Assembly (NCBI GenBank): GCA_903871335.1 | Contig: CAIQGE010000015.1 | Span: 56,478 to 120,477, forward strand | Length of the DNA stretch: 64,000 nucleotides | Origin: an uncultured Actinomycetes bacterium | GTDB taxonomy: Bacteria > Actinomycetota > Acidimicrobiia > Acidimicrobiales > RAAP-2 | Direction: 5' to 3' | Translations under genes and position numbers: made by a program | Notes under the pieces: model-generated | The model's database searches: none | Seen by the model: the letters and a program-made list of their open reading frames with translations, nothing else | What the model was told of the DNA's origin: nothing | Shown here: piece by piece, positions 17,090 through 26,723 of the stretch | Layout: the number at the start of each line of letters is the position of its first letter | Numbering within the stretch: the first letter of the stretch is position 1

Positions 17090-17203
17090 TCTTCGTTTAT
17101 TCCCGAAACAAACAACGCACACGCACGAATTTCTGAGCGGTCACCCGCCGCCTCACTCTTTCCTTCGCTTCGGCATCTGTCTCGGGCCATTTTTCCCGCT
17201 GAA

Positions 17204-18787
17204 TTGATGGCGGGGGTCACCCTGTTGGCCATTGCCGTTCCGGAACAGCTCGCTACGTCCCAGTTGGCTGACGTCCCGGCATTTCTTGCCCTCCTAGCCT
17301 TTGTCGCCGCGACGCTGGTCTTCGCCATGCTCGGTTCCAATCCGATTTTGTCGGTGGGAGCGGACTCGACCATCGCACCACTTTTTGCGGTCGCGCTCGT
17401 CAAGCTGGCGGCGCCAGCGTCGGCCGATTATCTCGTCGTGGTGGCGGCGACGGCCGTTGCGACGGGCGTCCTCGTCATGCTCATCGGTGTGTTTCAGCTG
17501 GGATGGCTCGCCGACTTTCTGTCGCAGCCGATCGTGGCAGGATTCATGACGGGAATTGGCGTCACCATCATGGTGCACCAGCTGCCCAATGCCCTGGGCG
17601 TGTCCGAAGTGACCGGATCGATTCCGCACCGGATCTATTTGATTGCCACGCATCTCTCCAGCGTGAACGGGTGGACTTTGACGCTCAGTCTCGGCACTCT
17701 CGTGCTCCTCGTGGTGGGCGAACGGATCGCGCCCAAGCTTCCGTTTGCGCTATTCGCCGTCGTGGCTTCGACGATCATCGTCGCCGCGGGAGGTCTCGTG
17801 ACGAAAGGCGTTGCCGTTCTGGGCACCGTCACGGCGATCGCGCCGCAGTGGCGTTTCTCGGCGTTCCACTGGAGTGACGCGGGTGTGGTGGCGACCACCG
17901 CGGCGACCGTAGCGCTCGTCGTCCTCTCTCAATCCGCGGCCACGTCGCGATCCTCAGCTGACGACCTTGGCGTCGTCGACGACGTCAACCGTGACTTCGT
18001 CGCACTGGGCGTCGCCAATATCTTGAGTGGCGTCGTTGGTGCACTTCCCGTGAACGCCTCGCCCGCCCGCACGAGCGTGGTCCGGGTGGCGGGAGGTCGG
18101 ACTCAACTCGTCGGACTGGTCGCCGCGCTCGGGGCGATGACGGTCGTCTTCCTGGCGCCCGTGATGAAGGATCTGCCGTTGGCGGCCCTCGCGGGAGTGC
18201 TCCTCTACGTCGCGAGTCGCCTACTCAAGATCAGGATGCTGCGTGAAATATTGCTCGTGGATCGCTACGAGTTCGCTCTCGCGATCGTCACGGCCGTGGC
18301 CGTCATTTTCGTTGGCGTCCAGGTCGGACTTGGTGTGGCCGTTGCCCTCGCCATTCTCGACCGCACGAGGCGATCGGCCCGACCACGCGCGACCGTGCTC
18401 GGGCGGCGTCCGGACACGACCAGTTGGGAGCCCATTGGTCAAGAGGGCGCGGCGGCGGTCGACGACACGACGGTGTTTCTTTTTACCGCGCCTCTCTACT
18501 TCGCCAACGCTGCCTTGTTTCGCACGGAGATTCACGCCACTCTCCATAACTACCCCGCCACCAAACACGTCGTGATCGACGCCGCCGCGATGATCGATAT
18601 CGATTTCACGGGGCTGACGACTCTGGCGCAGGTCGTCGAGGATCTCGCTCGCGACGACATTGATGTGGTCGTGGCGCGGGCGAACGACAAGGTCGTGCGC
18701 GCGCTGCACGTGGCACCGGAGAAAGATCTGCACGGCGTGGCGATCTACGGAACGGTGGAAGAAGCCGTCGACGCGGTCTCGCCGTGA
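17204..18787 (+). CDS. SulP-family anion transporter with STAS domain
   Basis: An inner-membrane SulP transporter, by family knowledge carrying sulfate, bicarbonate or dicarboxylates by proton or sodium symport. About ten to twelve hydrophobic segments fill the first 390 residues, including VPEQLATSQLADVPA (TM1 region), SVGADSTIAP (TM3 signature) and LGVANILSGVVGALPVNASPARTSV (TM8-9). The last 110 residues are a cytosolic STAS domain with VVIDAAAMIDIDFTGLTTL. The first normal start codons are TTG 17204 and ATG 17207, yet the frame is open and protein-like back to 17090, reading FPSLRHLSRAIFPAELMAGV just before them, as expected of SulP N-termini. An ATT at 17099 preceded by TAATCT and 6 nt may be the true start (562 residues); see findings. 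Confidence 0.88.
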   Translation: MMAGVTLLAIAVPEQLATSQLADVPAFLALLAFVAATLVFAMLGSNPILSVGADSTIAPLFAVALVKLAAPASADYLVVVAATAVATGVLVMLIGVFQLGWLADFLSQPIVAGFMTGIGVTIMVHQLPNALGVSEVTGSIPHRIYLIATHLSSVNGWTLTLSLGTLVLLVVGERIAPKLPFALFAVVASTIIVAAGGLVTKGVAVLGTVTAIAPQWRFSAFHWSDAGVVATTAATVALVVLSQSAATSRSSADDLGVVDDVNRDFVALGVANILSGVVGALPVNASPARTSVVRVAGGRTQLVGLVAALGAMTVVFLAPVMKDLPLAALAGVLLYVASRLLKIRMLREILLVDRYEFALAIVTAVAVIFVGVQVGLGVAVALAILDRTRRSARPRATVLGRRPDTTSWEPIGQEGAAAVDDTTVFLFTAPLYFANAALFRTEIHATLHNYPATKHVVIDAAAMIDIDFTGLTTLAQVVEDLARDDIDVVVARANDKVVRALHVAPEKDLHGVAIYGTVEEAVDAVSP

Positions 18788-18807
18788 GGGTGATGGGAGC
18801 GCACCGG

Positions 18808-18813
18808 TAGAGT
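18808..18813 (+). promoter_or_regulatory. Candidate -10 box of mftD
   Basis: TAGAGT at 18808-18813, 27 bp before the mftD ATG. It would give a leader of about 20 nt that includes the GGGAGAAG ribosome binding site, separating mftD from the SulP gene. Confidence 0.4.
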
Positions 18814-18839
18814 TCTGTCGACAGTTCGGGAGAAGTGAC

Positions 18840-20015
18840 ATGGCGAACAAGTGGTTTGAAACAGTGGCGGTGGCGCAACGCCGCGCCGAAAAGCGCCTAC
18901 CGAAGTCGGTCTACGGCGCACTGATCGCGGGCACTGAGAAGGGATTGTCCTCGGCGGACAATCTCGCGTCGTTCGATCAACTGGGATTTGCTCCACACGT
19001 CGCGGGCTTGAGTGCCACGCGCGACATGGCGACCACTGTGATGGGTCAGTCGTTGTCGATGCCCGTCATCATTTCCCCGACGGGCGTGCAGGCCGTGCAC
19101 CCGGACGGCGAAGTCGCAGTGGCCCGTGCCGCCGCCGCTCGCGGTATCCCGATGGGCCTCTCGTCGTTCGCGAGTCGCTCGGTCGAGGACGTGTGCGCGG
19201 TCAATTCGCAGGTGTTCTTTCAGTTGTACTGGTCGGGTGGTCGTGACGTGATGGTGCGTCGCCTCGAACGAGCGAAGGCGGCCGGCGCCCAGGGTGTCAT
19301 CTTGACGCTCGACTGGTCGTTTTCCAATGGTCGCGACTGGGGCAGCCCGTGGATTCCCGAAAAGATGGACCTCAAGTCGATGATCAAATTGTCACCCGAA
19401 GGTTTGTCGCGACCTCGGTGGCTGTGGTCCTTTGCGAAAACCGGCCACTTTCCGACGTTGGTCGCTCCCAACATGGCCGAACCCGGACAGCAGGCGCCCA
19501 CTTTTTTCGGTGCCTACTACGAGTGGATGCAGTCCACGCCGGCCTCGTGGGAGGACGTGGCGTGGCTCCGTAGTCAGTGGGACGGACCCTTCATGGTCAA
19601 GGGCGTGAGTCGCGTCGACGACGCGAAGAGGGTCGTGGATCTCGGCGCGACCGCACTCTCGGTGTCGAATCACGGTGGGAACAATCTCGACGGCACGCCG
19701 GCGCCCATCCGCGCCCTGCCGGCCGTCGCCGAAGCAGTCGGTGATCAGATCGAAGTCGTGCTCGATGGTGGTGTGCGTCGAGGGAGTGACGTCGTCAAGG
19801 CACTGGCGCTCGGCGCCAAGGCCGTCATGATCGGTCGTGCGTATCTGTGGGGACTTGCGGCGAATGGCCAGGCCGGCGTCGAAAATGTTCTCGACGTTCT
19901 GCGTGGCGGGATTGATTCGTCACTTCTGGGTCTCGGTAAGTCGAGCATCCACGAACTGGGACGCGATGACGTGATAGCGCCACCCGATTTCTTCCGTCCC
20001 TTGGGCACCAATTAG
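18840..20015 (+). CDS. mftD: MftD, FMN-dependent premycofactocin synthase
   Basis: A 391-residue FMN-dependent alpha-hydroxyacid dehydrogenase. It matches the MftD subfamily: MANKWFETVAVAQRRAEKRLPKS start, ISPTGVQAVHPDGEVAVARAA, MGLSSFASRSVEDV, ILTLDWSFSNGRDWGSPWIP, SVSNHGGNNLDGTPAPIRALP with the active-site SNHGG, and VLDGGVRRGSDVVKALALGAKAVMIGRAYLWGLAANGQAGVENVLD for FMN phosphate binding. In mycofactocin synthesis MftD oxidatively deaminates the dipeptide-derived AHDP to premycofactocin. ATG 18840 follows GGGAGAAG. It lies 8.4 kb before the rest of the mft genes, unlike the compact mycobacterial cluster. The stop overlaps that of the convergent esterase. Confidence 0.93.
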   Translation: MANKWFETVAVAQRRAEKRLPKSVYGALIAGTEKGLSSADNLASFDQLGFAPHVAGLSATRDMATTVMGQSLSMPVIISPTGVQAVHPDGEVAVARAAAARGIPMGLSSFASRSVEDVCAVNSQVFFQLYWSGGRDVMVRRLERAKAAGAQGVILTLDWSFSNGRDWGSPWIPEKMDLKSMIKLSPEGLSRPRWLWSFAKTGHFPTLVAPNMAEPGQQAPTFFGAYYEWMQSTPASWEDVAWLRSQWDGPFMVKGVSRVDDAKRVVDLGATALSVSNHGGNNLDGTPAPIRALPAVAEAVGDQIEVVLDGGVRRGSDVVKALALGAKAVMIGRAYLWGLAANGQAGVENVLDVLRGGIDSSLLGLGKSSIHELGRDDVIAPPDFFRPLGTN

Positions 20016-21001
20016 TACAGGCGACGAGCCGCCGCGAGATTCATGCGGTCCTCGAAGGCTGCGCGGTCTGATCCGCGAGCAGCTCTGATCCAGCACTCGA
20101 TGGCGTCCACGTGAAGCTGGACCGCGGGTCGCCATTCGTCGCCGTCGACACCGGTGACGTCGCGAGCCATGGAGCGCAGGTAGTCGGTAATCATCGTGGG
20201 TAGATCATCGAGACCGTGACTCACTTCGAGGTACAGCCCCACATCGCTGCATCCCTGGTGCGCAATCGCCGGGAATTCCCACGCTTCGACAACGTTCGCC
20301 GCTCGTGTGAGCGCCGCGGCGATGTCGACCGACGGAGGCGTGGTGGTGTCCCGGGCGCCACCGAGAAAGAGCGTGGTTGCGCGAACTGATGTCCATTGGT
20401 CATCGGTCACCGTCCGTAGGTACGGTTCGAGTCCGATGATGCCGCGGATGCGATCGCGGAGGGCGGGAACCGCCGCACTCGCCACGGCCGCGTAGGCCCC
20501 GTAGGAGTGTCCCGCGATATATATGTCGTCAAGGTTCGCGTTTGTTTCCGAAAACAGACCAGCGTCGAGAGCTTCGAGTACGCGAGTGAGGTCGAGGACA
20601 CGTTCACGCTCGTTGGTGGCGTCATCCGCCGCCAGACCTAAAAGCCAATCGGCCATGGTGTCGCCCGGATGGTCCAGTGCCACCACGACGAACCCGCGGT
20701 CCGCGAGAGATTCACAGAGCTGTGAGTACACCAAGCGATTGCCCGAGCGACCGTGAGAGAAGAGAATCAGTGGGAAAGAGCCTTCCGCCGCCAGGGCGTC
20801 GCGACGGGCGACGGCGGAAAATCCCACGTCGGGGAGAAGCTCATAGGTGGCGACGTCATTCACGCTCAGAGCAGCCGGATACCACGCGTCGACGCCGAGA
20901 AGGCGTCCGGGTCGCGCGGGATCGTCGACGAGAGTTGAACGTCGCCCGACGAGGGCGTGCGCCCCCGCGAGCGGACGTTCAACAACGACGAAGGGACTCA
21001 C
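20012..21001 (-). CDS. Alpha/beta hydrolase (PAF-acetylhydrolase/dienelactone-hydrolase-like)
   Basis: A 329-residue esterase-like protein. LILFSHGRSGNRLVYSQLCESLADRGFVVVALDHPGD (about 78-114) is the oxyanion-hole strand, and YIAGHSYGAYAAV (about 162-174) holds the nucleophile Ser in GHSYG. LGGARDTTTPP (about 213-223) supplies the acid, and a His in FPAIAHQGCSDV (about 240-251) closes the triad. There is no signal peptide. The sequence resembles predicted dienelactone hydrolases and platelet-activating-factor acetylhydrolases; the substrate is unknown. GTG 21001 starts directly after the aconitase stop, so the two are in one operon. Confidence 0.8.
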   Translation of the reverse strand: MSPFVVVERPLAGAHALVGRRSTLVDDPARPGRLLGVDAWYPAALSVNDVATYELLPDVGFSAVARRDALAAEGSFPLILFSHGRSGNRLVYSQLCESLADRGFVVVALDHPGDTMADWLLGLAADDATNERERVLDLTRVLEALDAGLFSETNANLDDIYIAGHSYGAYAAVASAAVPALRDRIRGIIGLEPYLRTVTDDQWTSVRATTLFLGGARDTTTPPSVDIAAALTRAANVVEAWEFPAIAHQGCSDVGLYLEVSHGLDDLPTMITDYLRSMARDVTGVDGDEWRPAVQLHVDAIECWIRAARGSDRAAFEDRMNLAAARRLY

Positions 21002-23686
21002 TTACTGTGCGGCCAGGTGACGCAGGACGTAGTTGAGCACTCCACCGTGGCGGTAGTACTCGGCCTCCGTCGGCGTGTCGATGCGTAAGCGGACGGAAAA
21101 ATCCACGACCTCACCGTTCTGCCTCGTGGCGCGGACTTTCACTGTCGAGGGCACCTCGCCGTGATTGAGCGCTTCGAGGCCCGTGATATCGAGAACTTCC
21201 GTGCCGTCGAGTTCGTAGGTCGCCACAGATTCTCCCGGCAGGAACTGCAAGGGGAGAACTCCCATGCCGACGAGGTTGGACCGGTGGATGCGCTCGAAAC
21301 TCTCGACGAGGACAGCCTTGACGCCGAGAAGCTTGGTTCCCTTGGCGGCCCAGTCGCGACTGGAACCGGTGCCGTACTCCTTGCCACCGAGGATCACGAG
21401 GGGCGTGTTCTGCTCGGCGTAGAGCATGGCGGCATCAAAGATGGGCATCTCCGTACCTTCGGGGAGCTTGATCGTGATGCCGCCTTCGGTGCCCGGGGCC
21501 ATCTGGTTCCTCAAGCGAATGTTGGCGAAGGTTCCGCGCACCATGATCTCGTGATTTCCACGTCGCGTGCCGTAACTGTTGAAGTCCTCCGGCTTCACGC
21601 CGCCGTCGCGCAGGTACAGACCTGCGGGAACCGACGGACGAATGTTGCCGGCGGGGGAGATGTGGTCCGTCGTAACGGAGTCACCCAACTTCGCGAGCAC
21701 ACGCGCACCGTGCACGTCGTGGACGTCATCGATCTCCATGGTCAAGCCATCGAAGTACGGCGGCAGCTTGACGTAGGTCGACGCGGGATTCCAGTCGTAG
21801 GTGACGGCGTTGGTGGTCGGCACGGCCTGCCAACGACTGTCACCACTGAAGGCACTGGCGTAACGCTCTTCAAACATGGCGGGCGTCAGTGATTGACGCA
21901 CGGCATCGGCGACCTCGGCGTCCGTCGGCCACAGGTCGCGCAAGTACACGGGCTCACCCGAGGCACTCGTGCCGAGTGGCTCACTCGTGAGATCAATGTC
22001 GATGGTGCCGGCGAGTGAGTAGGCCACCACCAGCGGCGGACTCGCGAGGAAGTTCTGCTTGACGTCGGCGTGGATACGGCCCTCGAAGTTGCGGTTACCG
22101 GAAAGAACCGAGACCACCGAGAGGTTGTGTTCGTTCACGGCGTCCGAGACGCCGTCGAGGAGTGGTCCGGTGTTACCAATGCAGGTCGTGCATCCGAACC
22201 CGGCGAGGTAGAAACCGAGGTCATCGAGCGACGAGGTCAGTCCGGCGCGATCTAAGTAGTCCATCACGACGCGGCTTCCCGGGGCGAGCGACGTCTTGAC
22301 CCACGGCTTCTTCGAGAGACCGAGGGCGACCGCCTTTTTCGCCACGAGGCCCGCGGCGACTAGCACCGCGGGATTCGACGTGTTGGTACACGAGGTAATG
22401 GCCGCTACCACGACGGCGCCGTCACGCAGTGTCTCGGCGGCCTCGACGCCGTGTACTTCGATGGGCTCGCGCGCGAGGGCGTCGCGGAAGGCACCGCGAG
22501 CGCCGCTCAAGGAAATACGGTCCTGCGGGCGCTTGGGTCCCGCGAGGCTCGGCTCCACGGTCGAGAGGTCGAGTTCGGCGTACTCGGAGTACACCGGCTC
22601 GGACGTGCTCTCATCGTGCCAGAGTCCCTGCGCCTTGGCGTACGCCTCCACGAGAGCGAGCTGTGACGCAGGTCGCCCGGTGAAGGCGAGGTAATTAAGG
22701 GTCACCTGGTCAATGGGGAATAGTCCGCAGGTCGCGCCGTATTCGGGGGCCATGTTGCTGATCGTGGCGCGGGTCTCGAGTGAGAGTGACGACACGCCAG
22801 GTCCGTAGGCCTCGACGAACTTGCCGACGACGCCCTTCTTTCGGAGCAGCTCGGTGATGGTGAGAACAACGTCGGTCGCGGTTACACCCTCGCGAGCCGC
22901 GCCGGTCAGTCGAAGTCCGACGACCGGCGGGATGAGCATGGACGTGGGCTGACCGAGCATGCCGGCCTCTGCCTCAATACCTCCGACACCCCAACCAAGG
23001 ACACCAAGGCCATTGACCATGGTCGTGTGCGAGTCGGTCCCCACGACGGTGTCCAGGTACGCAACTCCGTCGTCTTCGAAGACGACGCGTGCGAGGTGTT
23101 CGAGGTTGACTTGGTGACAGATGCCCATCCCGGGAGGAACCACGCGGAACTGTTCGAAGGAACTCTGCGCCCACTTCAAGAAGGTGTAGCGCTCGACGTT
23201 GCGTTCGTATTCGATGTCCACGTTCTCTTCGTAGGACGCAGCCGTGCCGGTGTGTTCGAGAATGACGGAGTGGTCAATCACCAGTTCGACCGGAACAAGG
23301 GGATTGATCTTCGCCGGGTCGCCGCCGAGAGCAATGATCGCGTCGCGCATACTCGCGAGGTCGACGACTGCGGGCACGCCCGTTAAGTCCTGCATGAGCA
23401 CGCGGGCGGGCGTGAAGGCAATTTCGTGTGCGTCGTCACCGGCGGCTTCGCCGTGACGATCGGGGGCCGCGCCCCACTGCGCGAGTGCTTCGATGTCGGC
23501 GGCACGTACTTTCACGCCGTCTTCGTTGCGCAGCAGATTCTCCAAGAGGACCTTGATCGAATACGGCAAGCGGTCGACATTCCATTTCTGCAGCGACGCG
23601 GCGCGCAGCGAGAAATAGTCCAAGGTGCGCTCACCCACGGTGAGCTGTGTACGGGTCTGAAAAGAGTCGTGGGAGGCAGTGGTCAT
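21002..23686 (-). CDS. acnA: Aconitate hydratase (AcnA)
   Basis: An 894-residue monomeric aconitase of the IRP1/AcnA type that isomerises citrate to isocitrate. The [4Fe-4S] ligands are visible in [13 protein letters not shown] (about 435-447) and [14 protein letters not shown] (about 500-513). Other landmarks are [37 protein letters not shown], and the C-terminal swivel domain with [23 protein letters not shown] and [16 protein letters not shown]. No IRE-type regulatory evidence can be judged here. Start ATG 23686, preceded by CAGAAT-N6. It is divergent from argS; the gap is 89 bp. Confidence 0.96.
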   Translation of the reverse strand: MTTASHDSFQTRTQLTVGERTLDYFSLRAASLQKWNVDRLPYSIKVLLENLLRNEDGVKVRAADIEALAQWGAAPDRHGEAAGDDAHEIAFTPARVLMQDLTGVPAVVDLASMRDAIIALGGDPAKINPLVPVELVIDHSVILEHTGTAASYEENVDIEYERNVERYTFLKWAQSSFEQFRVVPPGMGICHQVNLEHLARVVFEDDGVAYLDTVVGTDSHTTMVNGLGVLGWGVGGIEAEAGMLGQPTSMLIPPVVGLRLTGAAREGVTATDVVLTITELLRKKGVVGKFVEAYGPGVSSLSLETRATISNMAPEYGATCGLFPIDQVTLNYLAFTGRPASQLALVEAYAKAQGLWHDESTSEPVYSEYAELDLSTVEPSLAGPKRPQDRISLSGARGAFRDALAREPIEVHGVEAAETLRDGAVVVAAITSCTNTSNPAVLVAAGLVAKKAVALGLSKKPWVKTSLAPGSRVVMDYLDRAGLTSSLDDLGFYLAGFGCTTCIGNTGPLLDGVSDAVNEHNLSVVSVLSGNRNFEGRIHADVKQNFLASPPLVVAYSLAGTIDIDLTSEPLGTSASGEPVYLRDLWPTDAEVADAVRQSLTPAMFEERYASAFSGDSRWQAVPTTNAVTYDWNPASTYVKLPPYFDGLTMEIDDVHDVHGARVLAKLGDSVTTDHISPAGNIRPSVPAGLYLRDGGVKPEDFNSYGTRRGNHEIMVRGTFANIRLRNQMAPGTEGGITIKLPEGTEMPIFDAAMLYAEQNTPLVILGGKEYGTGSSRDWAAKGTKLLGVKAVLVESFERIHRSNLVGMGVLPLQFLPGESVATYELDGTEVLDITGLEALNHGEVPSTVKVRATRQNGEVVDFSVRLRIDTPTEAEYYRHGGVLNYVLRHLAAQ

Positions 23687-23775
23687 CCTTCTATTCTGCC
23701 CCTTTCGGACACCTCACAGTCCGGTGGCGCAAACAGACGCCGGTACGGACCGTCGAAGATGGGAGACTGGCACGC

Positions 23776-25494
23776 GTGGCCACCACTTATGACGCAATTC
23801 TGGTCCGCCTGCAGGCGGCGTTCGACGAGATAGAACCCGGTTGCGATCCCGTCCTTCGTTCTTCGGACCGCACAGATTTTCAAGTGAATGGCGTGATGTC
23901 GCTCGCCAAGAGGCTGGGCCGCCCGCCTCGCGAGGTGGCCGAAGAAATCGTCGAGCGTCTCGACCTCGATCATGTCGCCGACGTCGAGATCGCGGGTCCT
24001 GGCTTCCTGAACCTGACCTTGCGGCCTGAATTTCTGTCCGATCAGGTCGCTCAACTCGTCAACGACGAGCGGTTGGGCGTCGTCGCGGCGACCACGCCGC
24101 TGCGAGTGGTGGTGGATTACTCCGCGCCCAATGTGGCCAAGGAAATGCACGTGGGACACCTACGCTCCACGGTGATTGGCGACGCCCTACATCGCTTGTA
24201 CCGATTCCAGGGTCACCACGTCATTGCCCGTAATCACGTGGGCGACTGGGGAACTCCGTTTGGGATGTTGATTGAGCACCTCGTGGACATGGGTGAACAG
24301 AACGCCATCGAGACCCTCTCGATTGGTGATCTCGACTCGTTTTATAGGTCCGCTCGAGCGAAGTTCGACGCCGACGAGGCCTTTCGCGAGCGCTCGCGCG
24401 CGCGCGTCGTCACGTTGCAGGCGGGGGACCCGGAAACATTGCGATTGTGGCGAATTCTGGTTGATCAGTCAGTGGCCTACTTCTCGGAGGTCTATGGCAA
24501 ACTCGACATCCTCCTTCGTCCAATCGACGTGGTCGGGGAATCCTTCTACAACGGCGCTCTCGAGGGAGTCGTGCGTGATCTGGATGCCCTGGGATTAATT
24601 GAAGACTCCGACGGCGCCCAGTGCGTCTTTCCCCCCGGCTTCACCAATCGAGACGGCGAACCGTTGCCCGTGATCGTGCAGAAGAGAGACGAAGGCTTCG
24701 GGTACGCCGCGACCGATCTCGCCGCGATTCGCGACCGCGTCGACACGCTCGCCGCCGACGAGATTCTCTACGTGGTGGGCACACCGCAGGCGCAGCATTT
24801 TGAGATGGTGTTCGCCGTGGCTCGCATGGCGGGGTGGCTACCGGACCGCGTGCGCTGCGAACACGTGAACTTCGGCAATGTGCTCGGCACCGATCGCAAG
24901 ATGTTCAAGACCCGTAGTGGCGAGACCATCAAGTTGGTGGCCCTGCTCGACGAGGCGATTGATCGCGCGGACGCGGCGCTCACAGAACGAGACGCGGATC
25001 TCGACGGTGACGCACGGCGCCAACTCGCGACGGTGGTGGCTCGCGCGGCGATCAAGTACGCGGACCTCTCGACGGAACGCCAACGTGATTACGTGTTTGA
25101 TCTCGATCGCATGGTCGCCTTCGAGGGAGATACGGGACCGTATCTTGCGTACGCGCACGCTCGCGTGCGTTCGATCTTCCGTCGGCTCGATGCTCCGTAC
25201 GAACCCACCCGTGCGACTTTCGCGCTCGCGCACCCCGCGGAAAGAGCGTTGGCGCTCGGACTTCTCGGCTTCCCGGAGGCGTTCTCGGGCGCCCTCACTG
25301 CGCTGGCCCCCCATCGTTTGTGCGCCTATTTGTTCGATCTCGCTCAAACATTTACGTCGTTCTACGAAGCCTGTCCGGTCTTGAACGCTCCGGATGAGAT
25401 CCGTGAGGAACGGCTGGCCTTGTGCGACCTCACGGCGAGGACTTTGGCCTTGGGTCTCGAACTACTGGGAATCGAAGCGCCCGAACGGATGTAA
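23776..25494 (+). CDS. argS: Arginine-tRNA ligase
   Basis: A 572-residue class I arginyl-tRNA synthetase. The N-terminal Add-1 domain (residues 1-110) recognises the tRNA D-loop. VDYSAPNVAKEMHVGHLRSTVIGD (about 115-138) holds the HIGH-like HVGH, GVPTA-like YVVGTPQAQHFEMVF lies at about 330, and KMFKTRSGE (about 375-383) is the degenerate KMSKS loop. The helical anticodon domain ends YEACPVL...LGIEAPERM, a normal ArgS terminus. Start GTG 23776 (VATTYDAILV) is chosen over an open frame reaching 23647 because that extra part overlaps the aconitase promoter and lacks homology-like features. In mycobacteria argS directly precedes lysA; here 11.4 kb separate them. Confidence 0.95.
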   Translation: MATTYDAILVRLQAAFDEIEPGCDPVLRSSDRTDFQVNGVMSLAKRLGRPPREVAEEIVERLDLDHVADVEIAGPGFLNLTLRPEFLSDQVAQLVNDERLGVVAATTPLRVVVDYSAPNVAKEMHVGHLRSTVIGDALHRLYRFQGHHVIARNHVGDWGTPFGMLIEHLVDMGEQNAIETLSIGDLDSFYRSARAKFDADEAFRERSRARVVTLQAGDPETLRLWRILVDQSVAYFSEVYGKLDILLRPIDVVGESFYNGALEGVVRDLDALGLIEDSDGAQCVFPPGFTNRDGEPLPVIVQKRDEGFGYAATDLAAIRDRVDTLAADEILYVVGTPQAQHFEMVFAVARMAGWLPDRVRCEHVNFGNVLGTDRKMFKTRSGETIKLVALLDEAIDRADAALTERDADLDGDARRQLATVVARAAIKYADLSTERQRDYVFDLDRMVAFEGDTGPYLAYAHARVRSIFRRLDAPYEPTRATFALAHPAERALALGLLGFPEAFSGALTALAPHRLCAYLFDLAQTFTSFYEACPVLNAPDEIREERLALCDLTARTLALGLELLGIEAPERM

Positions 25495-25523
25495 TTCACC
25501 TCCGCCGACCTCTCGACGATAGA

Positions 25524-25541
25524 TAGAGTTGCCCCGTGGCG
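25524..25541 (+). promoter_or_regulatory. Candidate promoter -10 of the NDMA-type alcohol dehydrogenase
   Basis: TAGAGT at 25524-25529 with 6 nt to an in-frame GTG at 25536. The RNA would start at about 25536, giving either a leaderless GTG start or a 39-nt leader with AAGGGGGAG before ATG 25575. Confidence 0.5.
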
Positions 25542-25574
25542 CAGGTGACGTCACGAATGAATCAAGGGGGAGCC

Positions 25575-26723
25575 ATGCAAGTCAAGGCTGCAATCGCCAC
25601 GGGCCTCAATGAGCCCTGGTCCACCGAACTGATCGAGATCGACGAGCCCAAGGCGCACGAGGTCAAAGTCAAGATGGCCTTCGCGGGCATGTGCCACTCC
25701 GACGAGCATTCGCGCGTGGGTGACATGACCGCGCCCCCGGAAGTTCTGAATTTCTTCGGTGTCGACTCGATGTTCCCCTTTGTCGGTGGTCATGAGGGCT
25801 CGGGCATCGTGGAGTCGGTCGGCGAGAATGTGGTCGGCCTGGCCCCCGGAGATCACGTCACCGTGTCGTTCATCCCTTCGTGCGGCCGTTGTCAGTACTG
25901 CGCGTCCGGTCGTCCGTACATCTGTGACCTCGGTGCGCAGACACTCGCCGGTCCGATGATCTCGGACGGCACATGGCGTCACCACTGGAACGACAAGAAG
26001 CTGAATCGCTTCGCGCAACTCGGTACGTTCTCTGAGTACATCGTTGTCCACGAGGCGTCGCTGGTGCGTATCGACCCGTGGTACGACCTGCGCGCCGCCG
26101 CGCTGATCTCGTGCGGCATCGCGACCGGATTTGGCTCAGCTGTCGACCGCGGGGCAGTGAAGCCCGGCGACGTCGTGGCCGTGATCGGGTGCGGTGGCGT
26201 GGGCGCTGGTGCGGTCCAGGGTGCCGTGCACGCGGGTGCGCGTGCGGTCATCGCGATCGACATCGATCAGTCCAAGGTGGACCGTGCGCTCAAGTACGGC
26301 GCCACCCACGGGGCGACGTCCGCACTCGACGCGGCATTCAGTTTCCTCCCGGACCTCACGGGCGGTCAGAACTGCAACGTCGTGATCCTGACGCCGGGTC
26401 GACTCACTGGGAACTTGATTGAAGAAGGCCGCTCCATCTTGGCCAAGGGTGGCACGATTGTCGCGACGGCGATCGCTCCGTTCGCCCAGACCAGTGTTGA
26501 CCTCAACCTGTCGATGCTGACCCTCTACAACCAGGAAATCAAAGGAACGGTTTTCGGTTCGGCGGCGCCTCGTGTTCAGATCCCTCGATTGCTGCGCTTG
26601 CACCACGAGGGTCTGCTCAACGTGGACGACTTGGTCACGACTGAGTACTCCATTGATGAAGTGAATCAGGGCTACCTCGACCTCGAGGCCGGCAAGAACG
26701 TTCGCGGCGTCGTTCGTTTCTAG
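25575..26723 (+). CDS. NDMA-dependent (mycofactocin-linked) alcohol dehydrogenase
   Basis: A 382-residue zinc alcohol dehydrogenase of the subfamily whose bound NAD is reoxidised by N,N-dimethyl-4-nitrosoaniline in vitro and by mycofactocin in vivo. Catalytic zinc ligands are in GMCHSDEH (about 38-45) and GGHEGSG (about 73-79). The structural zinc site is CGRCQYCASGRPYIC (C-x2-C-x2-C-x7-C, about 101-115). The Rossmann loop is VIGCGGVGAGAV (about 203-214), with AIDID (about 226-230) binding the adenosine ribose. Its location between mftD and mftF supports the assignment. ATG 25575 has a strong AAGGGGGAG; an in-frame GTG 25536 would add 13 residues. The stop overlaps that of mftF. Confidence 0.93.
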   Translation: MQVKAAIATGLNEPWSTELIEIDEPKAHEVKVKMAFAGMCHSDEHSRVGDMTAPPEVLNFFGVDSMFPFVGGHEGSGIVESVGENVVGLAPGDHVTVSFIPSCGRCQYCASGRPYICDLGAQTLAGPMISDGTWRHHWNDKKLNRFAQLGTFSEYIVVHEASLVRIDPWYDLRAAALISCGIATGFGSAVDRGAVKPGDVVAVIGCGGVGAGAVQGAVHAGARAVIAIDIDQSKVDRALKYGATHGATSALDAAFSFLPDLTGGQNCNVVILTPGRLTGNLIEEGRSILAKGGTIVATAIAPFAQTSVDLNLSMLTLYNQEIKGTVFGSAAPRVQIPRLLRLHHEGLLNVDDLVTTEYSIDEVNQGYLDLEAGKNVRGVVRF

